Positions 7,493 to 14,507 of a stretch of DNA of 20,570 nt are shown here, piece after piece; the stretch's first letter is position 1, and each line of letters opens with the position of its first letter. A program made the position numbers and the translations under genes. Below the pieces are notes generated by a model that ran no database searches, was not told the origin of the DNA, and saw only the letters and a list, made by a program, of their open reading frames with translations. Source of the stretch: JBHHYS01 sp046757645 (GTDB taxonomy: Bacteria > Acidobacteriota > Terriglobia > Acidiferrales > 2-02-FULL-67-57); contig JBHHYS010000044.1 in the NCBI GenBank assembly GCA_046757645.1, positions 1 through 20,570 of the forward strand, written 5' to 3'.

Positions 7493-7696
7493 GGCGGGTC
7501 GGGGCTTCAGCCCCGACAGCATGGGACCGATGAAGTCCCTGTACCGCACTGCCGTAGGCCGTCGCGGAGGGCGGCAGACCGGAGCGACATTCTGAAGGAG
7601 ATTGTTGCTGCGCGGCTGCGCGCTCCGCAACAGCCTTCGGCAGAGCGGTGGGGGTGCCGTGCTGTCTTTTAGTCGGGCCTGAAGGCCCGACCCGCC
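7493..7696. repeat. MITE/BIME-like element with palindromic terminal inverted repeats
   Basis: The ends are imperfect inverted copies of each other: GGCGGGTCGGGGCTTCAG starts the left end, and the reverse complement of the right end starts GGCGGGTCGGGCCTTCAG. Each end is itself a palindrome, GTCGGGGCTTCAGCCCCGAC (7498-7517) and GTCGGGCCTGAAGGCCCGAC (7672-7691). Complementarity continues inward with GACAGCATGG (7515-7524) against GCTGTC (7661-7666) and flanking bases. Inside are further stems: GTCGC (7561-7565) with GCGAC (7583-7587), and TGTTGC (7603-7608) with GCAACA (7627-7632). It has no credible reading frame. It separates the DUF429-like gene from hyuB. It could be a paired REP element, a non-autonomous mobile element or a structured RNA processing site. 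Confidence 0.7.
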
Positions 7697-7741
7697 GACA
7701 GCAGAACTTGTGAAGGGCCCATGAGGCCTTCTAAGGAATTG

Positions 7742-9346
7742 ATGCGCACCGACCCGGTCAAGCTCGAAATCTATAAGAACCTCTTCTACGCGGTGGCGGA
7801 AGAGATGGGGGCAGGGCTGCGGCGCACCGCCTTTTCGCCCAACATCAAGGAGCGGCGGGATTACTCCTGCGCGGTCTTCGACGCCGAAGGGCAGGTGATC
7901 GCCATGGGCGACCACATGCCGGTGCACCTGGGCTCGATGCCGCTCTCAGTGGCGGCGGCGATTCGGGCGCTCGAGCTCAGGGAGGGCGATATCGCCCTGC
8001 TCAACGACCCCTTTGCCGGGGGCACGCACTTGCCGGACATCACCCTGGTTATGCCGGTGTTTATCAAGTGGCCTCGACAAAGTCGGGGCCGGCCCGGGTT
8101 TTACGTGGCCAGTCGGGCGCACCACGCCGATGTGGGCGGGGCGCAGCCGGGCTCGATGGGTCTCGCCCGGGACATCTATCAGGAAGGTGTCCGGCTGCCG
8201 CCGGTGAAGATTGCCGAGCGGGGCCGGCTGCGCCAGGACGTGCTCGGATTGATTCTCGCCAACGTGCGCACCCCGGTGGAGCGCGAGGGCGACCTGACGG
8301 CGCAGGTGGCCGCCTGCCGGTTGGGGGCGCGGCGGCTGGAAGAGATGGTGGCGCGCTACGGCGTGGCTGAGGTGCGCGCCTATATGAGCCATCTGCTCGA
8401 CTACTCCGCGCGGATGATGCGGGCGACTTTGCGCACCATCCCCTCCGGCACCTATGCGGCGGAGGATTTTCTCGACGATGACGGCATCACCCCCGAGCCG
8501 GTGCCCCTCCGGGTGCGGATTCGGGTGGGCGATGGGCGGGCGCGGGTTGACTTTACCGGCTCAGCCGCGCAAACCGCGGGAGGCGTGAATGCGGTGCGCG
8601 CCATTACCCTCTCGGCGGTGTTCTACGTCTTCCGTTGCCTGGTGCCGGAAGAGACCCCGGCGACCGCCGGCCTGCTGCGACCCATCGAAGTGGTGACCCC
8701 ACCGCGCTCGGTGGTGGACGCTGAGCCGCCCGCGGCGGTGGCGGCGGGGAATGTGGAAACCTCGCAGCGAATCGTGGACACCCTGCTGCGCGCACTGGCG
8801 AAAGCCATCCCGGAGCGGATTCCCGCTGCCAGCCAGGGGACGATGAATAACTTTACCGTGGGTGGGCTGAGGCCCGGCGGCGACCCCTTCGCCTACTATG
8901 AAACCGTGGCGGGGGGCATGGGAGCACGGCCCACGGCCGACGGCTTGGACGCCATCCATACCCACATGACCAACTCGCTCAACACCCCGGTGGAAGCGCT
9001 GGAGTCGTTCTACCCGCTGCGGGTGCGGCGCTACGCACTGCGGCGCAACTCGGGTGGCGCCGGGCGGCACCGGGGCGGCGACGGCATCGTGCGCGAGATT
9101 GAGTTACTGGCGGAGGCGCAGTTTGCCATTCTCTCCGATCGCCGCCGCTTCGCTCCCTACGGGCTCAAGGGAGGGCGGCCGGGCAAGCCGGGTCAAAACC
9201 TTTGGCTCAAGGGCGGACGCCAGGCGATCCGGCTCCCGGGCAAGTGCACGGTGCAGGCGAAGGCGGGCGACGTGGTTTCGATTTGGACCCCGGGCGGGGG
9301 CGGCTGGGGCCGAAGAAGAAAACGGAAAATCCAAAATCCAAAATAG
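7742..9346 (+). CDS. hyuB: Hydantoinase/oxoprolinase subunit B (HyuB)
   Basis: This 534-residue partner of HyuA is homologous to N-methylhydantoinase B and the acetone carboxylase alpha subunit, where the metal site lies. MRTDPVKLEIYKNLFYAVAEEMG is the typical start, and GDHMPVHLGSMP, LNDPFAGGTHLPD and ASRAHHADVGG follow. His96, Asp99 and His127 or 128 match the His/Asp/His metal ligands described for acetone carboxylase. Extra residues WPRQSRGRPG between them coincide with a dispersed palindrome at 8072-8088. The C-terminus TPGGGGWG is conserved; the last residues RKRKIQNPK come from an A-rich tandem repeat. I prefer the ATG at 7742, preceded by AAGGA, over one at 7721. Because the unknown gene and the inverted-repeat element intervene, hyuB may be transcribed separately from hyuA. 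Confidence 0.92.
   Translation: MRTDPVKLEIYKNLFYAVAEEMGAGLRRTAFSPNIKERRDYSCAVFDAEGQVIAMGDHMPVHLGSMPLSVAAAIRALELREGDIALLNDPFAGGTHLPDITLVMPVFIKWPRQSRGRPGFYVASRAHHADVGGAQPGSMGLARDIYQEGVRLPPVKIAERGRLRQDVLGLILANVRTPVEREGDLTAQVAACRLGARRLEEMVARYGVAEVRAYMSHLLDYSARMMRATLRTIPSGTYAAEDFLDDDGITPEPVPLRVRIRVGDGRARVDFTGSAAQTAGGVNAVRAITLSAVFYVFRCLVPEETPATAGLLRPIEVVTPPRSVVDAEPPAAVAAGNVETSQRIVDTLLRALAKAIPERIPAASQGTMNNFTVGGLRPGGDPFAYYETVAGGMGARPTADGLDAIHTHMTNSLNTPVEALESFYPLRVRRYALRRNSGGAGRHRGGDGIVREIELLAEAQFAILSDRRRFAPYGLKGGRPGKPGQNLWLKGGRQAIRLPGKCTVQAKAGDVVSIWTPGGGGWGRRRKRKIQNPK
8072..8088 (+). repeat. Dispersed palindrome inside hyuB
   Basis: CCTCGACAAAGTCGGGG differs at one base from the palindrome CCCCGACAAAGTCGGGG found intact at 2275-2291, 14764-14780 (inverted) and 18761-18777. 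Here it is translated as about PRQSRG (residues 111-116 of HyuB) and keeps the frame. Confidence 0.75.
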
Positions 9347-9356
9347 GAGCGAAGCA

Positions 9357-10412
9357 ATGAGGGAGAAAAATTCGCGGCGCAATGAAATGGAAAAGCCCTC
9401 AGAGAAGCTTACGGCTGTCCCTTTGATGCAGCTCATATCTGGTTTTTGGGCTTCCAAGGCACTGGCCGCGGCGGTGGGGCTGGATCTGTTTACCAAGCTC
9501 TCGGGGAGAGGCGTTGATAGTCAGGAACTGACACAGTTGCTCGGACTTCACCCTCGACCCGCGGAGATGCTACTCAGCGCCTGCACAGCATTGGGGCTCC
9601 TCGAGAAGCGGAACGAACGCTACTGGAACTCTGCACTGGCCGAAGAGTTTCTGGTACGGGGCAAGCCGTATTACTTCGGTGGCGTCGTCAGGATGTTGGA
9701 TCGGCGGCTGTACCTGCCTTGGAACCGGCTTAGCGAGGCGCTCAAGACCAACCGGGCGCAGACCTGGGGAGATCAACCGGGACTTTTTGAGGCGATTTCC
9801 GCGAACCCGGAGGAACAGCGGATCTTTACTGAAGCGATGCATAGCTGGAGCCTCCAGTCGGGAAAAGCTGTTGCGGCGGCGTTCGACTTTTCCCCTTACA
9901 CTCAGCTTCTGGACGTCGGGGGAGGCTCTGGGGCCTACTGCATCGAGGCAGCCTGCCGCTATCCGCATCTTCGTGCAGTTGTGTTCGACCTCCAGGCAGC
10001 TTTAGAGATTGCGCAAGAGAAGATAGCCCAGGCTGGACTGTCTGATCGCATCAATACGCAAGCGGGGGACTTCTTCACGGAGGAACTGCCGAAGGGGTCC
10101 GACGTCATGCTTGTGTCGATGATCCTGCATGACTGGACCTCCGAGAAGAACCGCGTGATCCTTCGGAAGTGTTTCGACGCACTGCCGTCTGGTGGCGCCG
10201 TGATCGTGAGCGAGCTGATGATGGACGACGACAAGACCGGCCCTGTGCCGGCGGCCCTCATGTCGTTGAACATGCTCATCGAGACCGAGGGCCGCAACTA
10301 CACCTGGTCCGAATACATAGAGTGGCTGGAGGAAGTCGGGTTCAAGCAGATCCAACGAGTGCCTGTGGAGTCGCCCGGAGCCAACGGAATCCTCATCGGC
10401 CACAAGTCCTAA
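9357..10412 (+). CDS. Class-2 SAM-dependent O-methyltransferase
   Basis: This 351-residue cytoplasmic enzyme resembles acetylserotonin O-methyltransferase, plant COMT-like and CrtF-like methyltransferases. The N-terminal helical dimerisation domain (about 20-110) includes LISGFWASKALAAAVGLDLF. The SAM-binding Rossmann domain has LLDVGGGSGAY, with Asp186 and glycines 188-190 and 192. MILHDWTSEKN places the usual catalytic His at 258, followed by GGAVIVSELMM and a C-terminal helix GRNYTWSEYIEWLEEVGF. Start ATG at 9357 follows AGGAG at about 7 nt; an upstream open frame inside hyuB is a shadow. Only 10 bp separate it from hyuB. Its G+C looks lower than that of neighbours, so lateral acquisition is likely. 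The substrate, probably a small hydroxylated molecule, is unknown. An ubiquinone-type role is less likely from length. Confidence 0.9.
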   Translation: MREKNSRRNEMEKPSEKLTAVPLMQLISGFWASKALAAAVGLDLFTKLSGRGVDSQELTQLLGLHPRPAEMLLSACTALGLLEKRNERYWNSALAEEFLVRGKPYYFGGVVRMLDRRLYLPWNRLSEALKTNRAQTWGDQPGLFEAISANPEEQRIFTEAMHSWSLQSGKAVAAAFDFSPYTQLLDVGGGSGAYCIEAACRYPHLRAVVFDLQAALEIAQEKIAQAGLSDRINTQAGDFFTEELPKGSDVMLVSMILHDWTSEKNRVILRKCFDALPSGGAVIVSELMMDDDKTGPVPAALMSLNMLIETEGRNYTWSEYIEWLEEVGFKQIQRVPVESPGANGILIGHKS

Positions 10413-10471
10413 GATCGGTGGGTGCTGCGCCCGGAGCGATGCCCGGCGGCGGCTGGGGGACAGTTCGAAAA

Positions 10472-10492
10472 GCGAAACGCGAAACGCGAAAC
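10472..10492 (+). repeat. Three tandem 7-bp repeats
   Basis: GCGAAAC is repeated exactly three times at 10472-10478, 10479-10485 and 10486-10492, followed by a degenerate GCGGAAA. It sits in the 113-bp gap between the methyltransferase and the glycosylasparaginase, just ahead of the latter's GAGAGGAGGG ribosome-binding site (10511-10520). Confidence 0.8.
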
Positions 10493-10525
10493 GCGGAAAT
10501 CGGTGACGCGGAGAGGAGGGCGGCG

Positions 10526-11596
10526 ATGAGCGAGAGAAAATTGACGCGGAGGAATTTTTTCCAAGGGTTAGCGGCGCTGGGCGCGGTGGCAGCGTACGCT
10601 AAGGCTCCTGCCTATGCCAAGGCTCCCGCCTCCGCCAAGGCTTCGGCGGGCAGGTCGGTGGGCAGGCCACTCATTGTCTCCACCTGGCGGTGGGGGAAGG
10701 CGGCGAACGAAAAGGCGGCGGAGGTGCTGGCCGGGGGCGGCAGCTTGCTCGACGCCGTGGAGAAGGGAATCAACACGGTGGAGCTGAACCCCGAGGTGAT
10801 GACGGTAGGCTACGGGTCGATTCCAAACGAAGAGGGGGTGCTGCAGCTTGACGCTGCCATCATGGACGGCGCCACGCATCAGGCCGGGGCGGTGGCAGCG
10901 CTGGAGAAGATTCCCACCCCCATCTCGGTGGCGCGGCGGGTGATGGAGCGGACCACGCACACGCTGCTGGGCGGCCAGGGCGCGCTGCGCTTTGCCGTTG
11001 GCGAGGGGTTCGAGCCGCAGCAGTTGTTGACCCCGAAGGCGCTGGAGCGCTGGGAGCAGTGGCGGAAGGAGCCGAAGCGGAAGCGCTTCAGGCGGTCGAG
11101 TCGCACCGCAACCGGGGGGCCCGCCTCCGCCCAGGCTCGGGTGGGGGAGCCGGTGGGGGAAGAAGCCGCTGACACCATCACCATGGTGGCGTTGGACGCT
11201 GCGGGGAACCTGGCGGCGGGCGGGTCAACCTCGGGGCTGCGGTGGAAGATTCCAGGGCGGATTGGCGACGTCTCGCTGATCGGCTGCGGCATCTACGTGG
11301 ACAACACCGTGGGGGCGGCGGGGGCCACGGGCAACGGCGACGAGATGATCAAGTTTTGCACCAGCATGGCGATCGTGGAGCGGATGCGCCAAGGACTCAC
11401 CCCCCAGGCGGCCTGCGAGGCGGTGTTGAGCTGGATGGTGGAGACTCACCCGGCGAACAAGAACATCCAGGCCTGTGTGTACGCGGTATCGAAGCGAGGC
11501 GAGTTTGGCGCAGCGTCGATTCGAGCGAAAGATTTTACTTACGCGGTGTGGCAGCCAGGGGGAAGCGAGTTGCGGGTGGCGAAGTCGATCCTTTGA
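10526..11596 (+). CDS. Tat-exported N4-(beta-N-acetylglucosaminyl)-L-asparaginase family Ntn hydrolase
   Basis: This 356-residue precursor belongs to the glycosylasparaginase/isoaspartyl-peptidase family, which cleaves itself to expose an N-terminal Thr. TRRNFFQGLAALGAVAAYA (residues 7-25) is a twin-arginine signal, so the enzyme is probably exported folded. GGGSLLDAVEKGINTVE, GYGSIPNEEGVLQLDAAIMDG and HQAGAVAALE are family motifs. The autocleavage site is ADTITMVALDAAGN, with Thr217 as predicted nucleophile. GGSTSGLRWKIPGRIGDVSLIG and TGNGDEMIK follow. Activity would release aspartate from N-glycosylated or beta-linked asparagine. A repeated YAKAPA segment follows the signal, and a related DNA repeat lies before the nucleophile. 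ATG 10526 is set by GAGGAGGG. Exact substrate is not certain; plain L-asparaginase is an alternative. Confidence 0.9.
   Translation: MSERKLTRRNFFQGLAALGAVAAYAKAPAYAKAPASAKASAGRSVGRPLIVSTWRWGKAANEKAAEVLAGGGSLLDAVEKGINTVELNPEVMTVGYGSIPNEEGVLQLDAAIMDGATHQAGAVAALEKIPTPISVARRVMERTTHTLLGGQGALRFAVGEGFEPQQLLTPKALERWEQWRKEPKRKRFRRSSRTATGGPASAQARVGEPVGEEAADTITMVALDAAGNLAAGGSTSGLRWKIPGRIGDVSLIGCGIYVDNTVGAAGATGNGDEMIKFCTSMAIVERMRQGLTPQAACEAVLSWMVETHPANKNIQACVYAVSKRGEFGAASIRAKDFTYAVWQPGGSELRVAKSIL
10595..10648 (+). repeat. Three tandem 18-bp units coding for a hexapeptide repeat
   Basis: Units start at 10595, 10613 and 10631 (for example TACGCTAAGGCTCCTGCC) and encode YAKAPA, YAKAPA and SAKASA directly after the Tat signal peptide. 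A related unit, CCCGCCTCCGCCCAGGCT, occurs at 11120-11137 in the same gene. Confidence 0.8.
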
Positions 11597-11606
11597 GCCG
11601 GCGCGA

Positions 11607-12116
11607 CTAGGGGGACTTCAATCGGCGGCCGCGGGGCTTGCTCAATGCTTTCTCGAGAGCTTTCTCGACCGTGATTTCGCTGACGTTGCGCACGGTGGCC
11701 AGCTCGACGATCAGCAGACGGCGGGCGTGGTCCAACATCTTCTTTTCCCGGAAGCTCAGGGGCTTGTTGTGGCTGAGGTCAACCAGGGTTTTGAAGACCT
11801 GGGCGACCGCGTCGAGCGAGCCGGTGCGCATTTTTTCCGAGTTCTGCTTGAAGCGGGATTTCCAGTCGCGGTGGAGTTCGATCTTGCCATTCTCGAGAGA
11901 ACCGATGACCCGGGTGACCTCGGCGGGCCTGATCAGGCGGCGCAAGCCCACGCTTTGGGCGTTCAAGCAGGGCACGGTGACGCGGAGGCCGTTGGAGAAG
12001 ATCCGAACCAAGTAGAAGTTCTCCGGGCGGCCGTTCAGGGGGCTGTGGGTGATCTGCTCAATTACACCGACGCCGTGATTGGGATAAACAACCTTCTCAC
12101 CGACTTTAAATTGCAT
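11607..12116 (-). CDS. carD: CarD family transcriptional regulator
   Basis: This 169-residue protein matches the CarD/CdnL family, which binds the RNA polymerase beta subunit and stabilises open complexes at promoters, including rRNA promoters. The N-terminal RNAP-interaction domain starts MQFKVGEKVVYPNHGVGVIEQI, the strongest family signature, and continues YLVRIFSNGLRVTVPCLNAQSVGLRRL to about residue 65. The C-terminal part (about 70-160) is helical and basic, with RDWKSRFKQNSEKMRTG and FREKKMLDHARRLLIVELA, the DNA-binding domain. Length is typical. The ATG follows GAGTAAGG at very short spacing. It is transcribed divergently from greA, and a TTGACG-N18-TAGAAT promoter lies upstream. Its stop is 10 bp from the convergent glycosylasparaginase stop. 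Confidence 0.95.
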   Translation of the reverse strand: MQFKVGEKVVYPNHGVGVIEQITHSPLNGRPENFYLVRIFSNGLRVTVPCLNAQSVGLRRLIRPAEVTRVIGSLENGKIELHRDWKSRFKQNSEKMRTGSLDAVAQVFKTLVDLSHNKPLSFREKKMLDHARRLLIVELATVRNVSEITVEKALEKALSKPRGRRLKSP

Positions 12117-12154
12117 CCTTACTCGCGTCCCCGGTGTGTGTGGAGGGAATTTCT

Positions 12155-12184
12155 ATTCTAGGCGGTTTGGGGGGGAAGCGTCAA
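12155..12184 (-). promoter_or_regulatory. Sigma-70-type promoter of carD
   Basis: On the minus strand TTGACG (12184-12179) is followed after 18 bp by TAGAAT (12160-12155). Five of six bases match consensus in each box. The predicted start lies about 30-40 nt upstream of the carD ATG. Confidence 0.7.
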
Positions 12185-12242
12185 GCTGAAATATGCGCGG
12201 GGCGCGGTGGGGGCGGCGAAATGCGGCCCCGACCGGGCTGAG

Positions 12243-12272
12243 TTGCGCCCCGGCGGCGGCTTTGACTATACT
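12243..12272 (+). promoter_or_regulatory. Candidate greA promoter
   Basis: TATACT at 12267-12272 is a good -10 match, with TTGCGC 18 bp upstream (12243-12248) as a partial -35. It lies about 40 bp before the greA start, with AAGGAG (12297-12302) as the ribosome-binding site. Confidence 0.5.
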
Positions 12273-12311
12273 CGCTCTATCCACCGGGAAGCACAGTAAG
12301 GAGTTCCTGCC

Positions 12312-12803
12312 ATGGCAGAAACCAGCCCCAGGGGCGCGGGCGAAAAAGTGCGCCGGCGGCTGGAAGCCGAGATTGCCACGCTGGAGCGGGAGCTCCACCA
12401 GGAGCTCCCCAAGGAGCTGGCCCGGGCGCGGGCGCTCGGCGACCTGAACGAGAACGCCGAATACAAGTTCGCCAAGGAGCGCCAGCACCTGGTGGGCATG
12501 CGGCTGCAACAGTTGCGCAAGCGGGTAGCTGACCTTTCACTGATCAATCTGGCAAAGATTCCCCGGGATCGGGTGGGTTACGGGAGTCGAGTGACCCTGG
12601 TGGATACCGAGAGGGGCGGCGAGGTGAACTACCAACTGGTGACCTCCGAAGAGTCCGACATCAGCCAGGGATTGCTCTCCACCACCTCTCCCATCGGCCG
12701 TGCGCTGATGGGCAAGCCGGCAGGCGAGGTGGTGCGGGTCGAGACACCGGCGGGGGCGCGGAGCTTCGAGATAGTGCGCCTGGTAACCCTCCACGAGGAG
12801 TAG
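12312..12803 (+). CDS. greA: Transcription elongation factor GreA
   Basis: This 163-residue factor inserts its coiled coil into the RNA polymerase secondary channel and stimulates cleavage of backtracked transcripts. The N-terminal coiled coil (about 10-80) contains ARALGDLNENAEYKFAKERQ, in which the tip acidic residues Asp44 and Glu47 are kept. The C-terminal FKBP-like domain (about 85-163) has VGYGSRVTLVDTERGGEVNYQLV, ISQGLLSTTSPIGRALMGKPAGE and the closing VRLVTL. Length is as expected at about 158-165. The ATG follows AAGGAG with 9 nt spacing. It faces carD across a 195-bp gap, so two RNA-polymerase-binding factors share a divergent control region. The next gene starts 71 bp downstream and may be cotranscribed. 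Confidence 0.95.
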   Translation: MAETSPRGAGEKVRRRLEAEIATLERELHQELPKELARARALGDLNENAEYKFAKERQHLVGMRLQQLRKRVADLSLINLAKIPRDRVGYGSRVTLVDTERGGEVNYQLVTSEESDISQGLLSTTSPIGRALMGKPAGEVVRVETPAGARSFEIVRLVTLHEE

Positions 12804-12874
12804 CGGCCCCCAGCCGGAACTCTGCGCCCGAAAGGAGTGGGGCGGGGACGAGCGCCGCGCCCATCCACTTTCCC

Positions 12875-13486
12875 ATGTACACGCGTCTGATTGGCCGCGG
12901 CGGCCGCTGGCTGCACGGGAAGATTGTCCAGGGGCTGGCCGCCACCGGCATCCATCCCAACGTGCTGACGTTTGTGGGGCTGGTGGTGAACGCCTGGGCG
13001 GCGGTGCTGCTGGCGGCCGGGGAGTTTCGCTGGGCGGCGGCGGTGATTTTTCTGGCCGGCATCTTCGATCTGACCGACGGGCCGGTGGCGCGCCTGCAGG
13101 GGCGGGTGAGTGCCTTCGGGGCGTTTTTCGATTCGATGATTGACCGCTACTCGGACATGCTGCTCTACATGGGCCTGCTGGTCTACTACGCCCGCATCGA
13201 GCGGTTCTTCTACGTTGTGCTGGTGGCGGTGGCGATGGCGGGCTCCTTCATGGTCAGCTATTCGCGGGCGCGGGCGGAATCGCTGATTCCCGCCTGCAAG
13301 GTGGGCTTCATGGAGCGGCCGGAGCGGGTGGTGCTGCTGATCCTCGGCGGAGCCTTTGAGCGGATGGCGCCGGTGCTGTGGGTGATTGCGGTGCTCTCCA
13401 CCGTCACCGTGATTCACCGCATCCTGCACACCTGGCGGGAGATCGCCGCGGGGCGCACCCTGGCGAACATTGACCCGCCCCACTAG
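12875..13486 (+). CDS. CDP-alcohol phosphatidyltransferase family membrane protein
   Basis: This 203-residue inner-membrane enzyme joins a CDP-activated lipid to an alcohol, making a phospholipid head group. The family signature is complete: Asp65-x2-Asp68-Gly69-x2-Ala72-Arg73-x8-Gly82-x3-Asp86-x3-Asp90, seen in FDLTDGPVARLQGRVSAFG and FDSMIDR. About six hydrophobic stretches surround it, including VLTFVGLVVNAWAAVLLAAG (about 30-49) and VVLVAVAMAGSFMVSYS. The size fits phosphatidylinositol-phosphate synthase-like and phosphatidylglycerophosphate synthase members; which alcohol is used cannot be told. The start ATG has no strong Shine-Dalgarno nearby, only GAAAGGAG about 40 bp upstream. It follows greA by 71 bp. 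Confidence 0.88.
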   Translation: MYTRLIGRGGRWLHGKIVQGLAATGIHPNVLTFVGLVVNAWAAVLLAAGEFRWAAAVIFLAGIFDLTDGPVARLQGRVSAFGAFFDSMIDRYSDMLLYMGLLVYYARIERFFYVVLVAVAMAGSFMVSYSRARAESLIPACKVGFMERPERVVLLILGGAFERMAPVLWVIAVLSTVTVIHRILHTWREIAAGRTLANIDPPH

Positions 13487-13601
13487 CGCCCCGAAAGCAA
13501 GAGAAAGCGGGCTCGGAGACGAGGCAAAAGGCGGATTTCACCGCAGAGGCACAGAGGACACACAGGAAGCGCTAAGAAGTCCAAGGACCGAGAAGAATCA
13601 C

Positions 13602-14507
13602 GTGACGAAGCTGGCGTTGATGGTGCATGGGGGGGCGTGGGCGATTCCTGACGAGGCGGTGGAGGCCTGCCGGGCGGGTTGCCGGCGGGCGCTCGAGCGG
13701 GGTTGGGCGGTGCTGGAAACGGGTGGGTCGGCTCTAGACGCCTGCGCGCAGGCTATTGTGGAGTTGGAAAACGACCCCGTGTTCGACGCCGGGGTGGGCG
13801 CGCACCTCAACCGCGACGGCCGGGTGCAGCTCGACGCCATTCTGATGGACGGGCGCACGCTGGAGTCGGGCGCGGTGGCCGCGGTGGAGCGCCTGCGGAA
13901 TCCCATCCAGGTGGCGCGCCTGGTGCTGGAGCGCAGCGAGCACATGCTGCTGGTGGGGCCGGGGGCGGAGCAGTTTGCCGTGGAGATGGGGGTTTTGCGA
14001 TGCAATCCCGCCGAGCTGGTGGTGGCGCGGGAAGTGGACGCCTGGTCGCAGTGCAAGGAACAGACGGGCGCCGGGCGCGGCCCCGCGCAAAACAAGCCGC
14101 CGGTGAGCACGGTGGGGGCGGTGGGGCTCGATGCCGAGGGGAACTTGGCGGCGGGCACCTCCACCGGCGGCACGATGTGCAAGTATCCCGGACGGGTGGG
14201 CGACTCGGCGCTGGTGGGCTGCGGCTGCTACGCCGATAACGGCACCGGCGCCATCTCCACCACCGGCTACGGGGAAGCGATTATGAAGGTGGTGCTGGCC
14301 AAGGCGGCCAGCGACCTGCTGGCGGCGGGCCGGGAGCCGCCCGCGGCGGCCGAAAAGGCGGTGGCGCTGCTCTGGGAGCGCACCCAGGGCCAGGGGGGAT
14401 TGATCCTGGTGGACCGCGGCGGGCGGGTGGCCTTCGCCTTCACCACTCCGCGCATGGCCCTCGCCTTCCGGACTTCGGACTCCCCCGAGCCCATCGTCCG
14501 CGTGTAA
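13602..14507 (+). CDS. Isoaspartyl peptidase / L-asparaginase (cytoplasmic Ntn hydrolase)
   Basis: This 301-residue protein is the plant-type asparaginase/isoaspartyl peptidase, an autocleaved Ntn hydrolase that removes isoaspartate from damaged dipeptides or hydrolyses asparagine. LMVHGGAWAIPDE at the N-terminus, GGSALDACAQAIVELENDPVFDAGVGA and QLDAILMDGRTLESGAVAAVE are typical. The predicted nucleophile is Thr170 in PVSTVGAVGLDAEGNLAAG, followed by GTSTGGTMCKYPGRVGDSALVG. No signal peptide is present, unlike the paralogue at 10526, so it should act in the cytoplasm. I chose GTG at 13602, which gives VTKLALMVHGG; an ATG at 13620 is too close to the conserved HGG. The ribosome-binding site is weak, and the preceding 115 bp includes a CAGAGGCACAGAGG-type repeat. 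It is distinct from bacterial type I/II asparaginases. Confidence 0.92.
   Translation: MTKLALMVHGGAWAIPDEAVEACRAGCRRALERGWAVLETGGSALDACAQAIVELENDPVFDAGVGAHLNRDGRVQLDAILMDGRTLESGAVAAVERLRNPIQVARLVLERSEHMLLVGPGAEQFAVEMGVLRCNPAELVVAREVDAWSQCKEQTGAGRGPAQNKPPVSTVGAVGLDAEGNLAAGTSTGGTMCKYPGRVGDSALVGCGCYADNGTGAISTTGYGEAIMKVVLAKAASDLLAAGREPPAAAEKAVALLWERTQGQGGLILVDRGGRVAFAFTTPRMALAFRTSDSPEPIVRV

Noticed and set aside
9054..9356. N-terminal extension of the O-methyltransferase inside hyuB
   Set aside because: It overlaps the conserved end of HyuB in another frame; ATG 9357 has a good ribosome-binding site.
10169..10525. Upstream extension of the glycosylasparaginase
   Set aside because: It lies mostly inside the methyltransferase; the Tat signal and GAGGAGGG fix the start at 10526.
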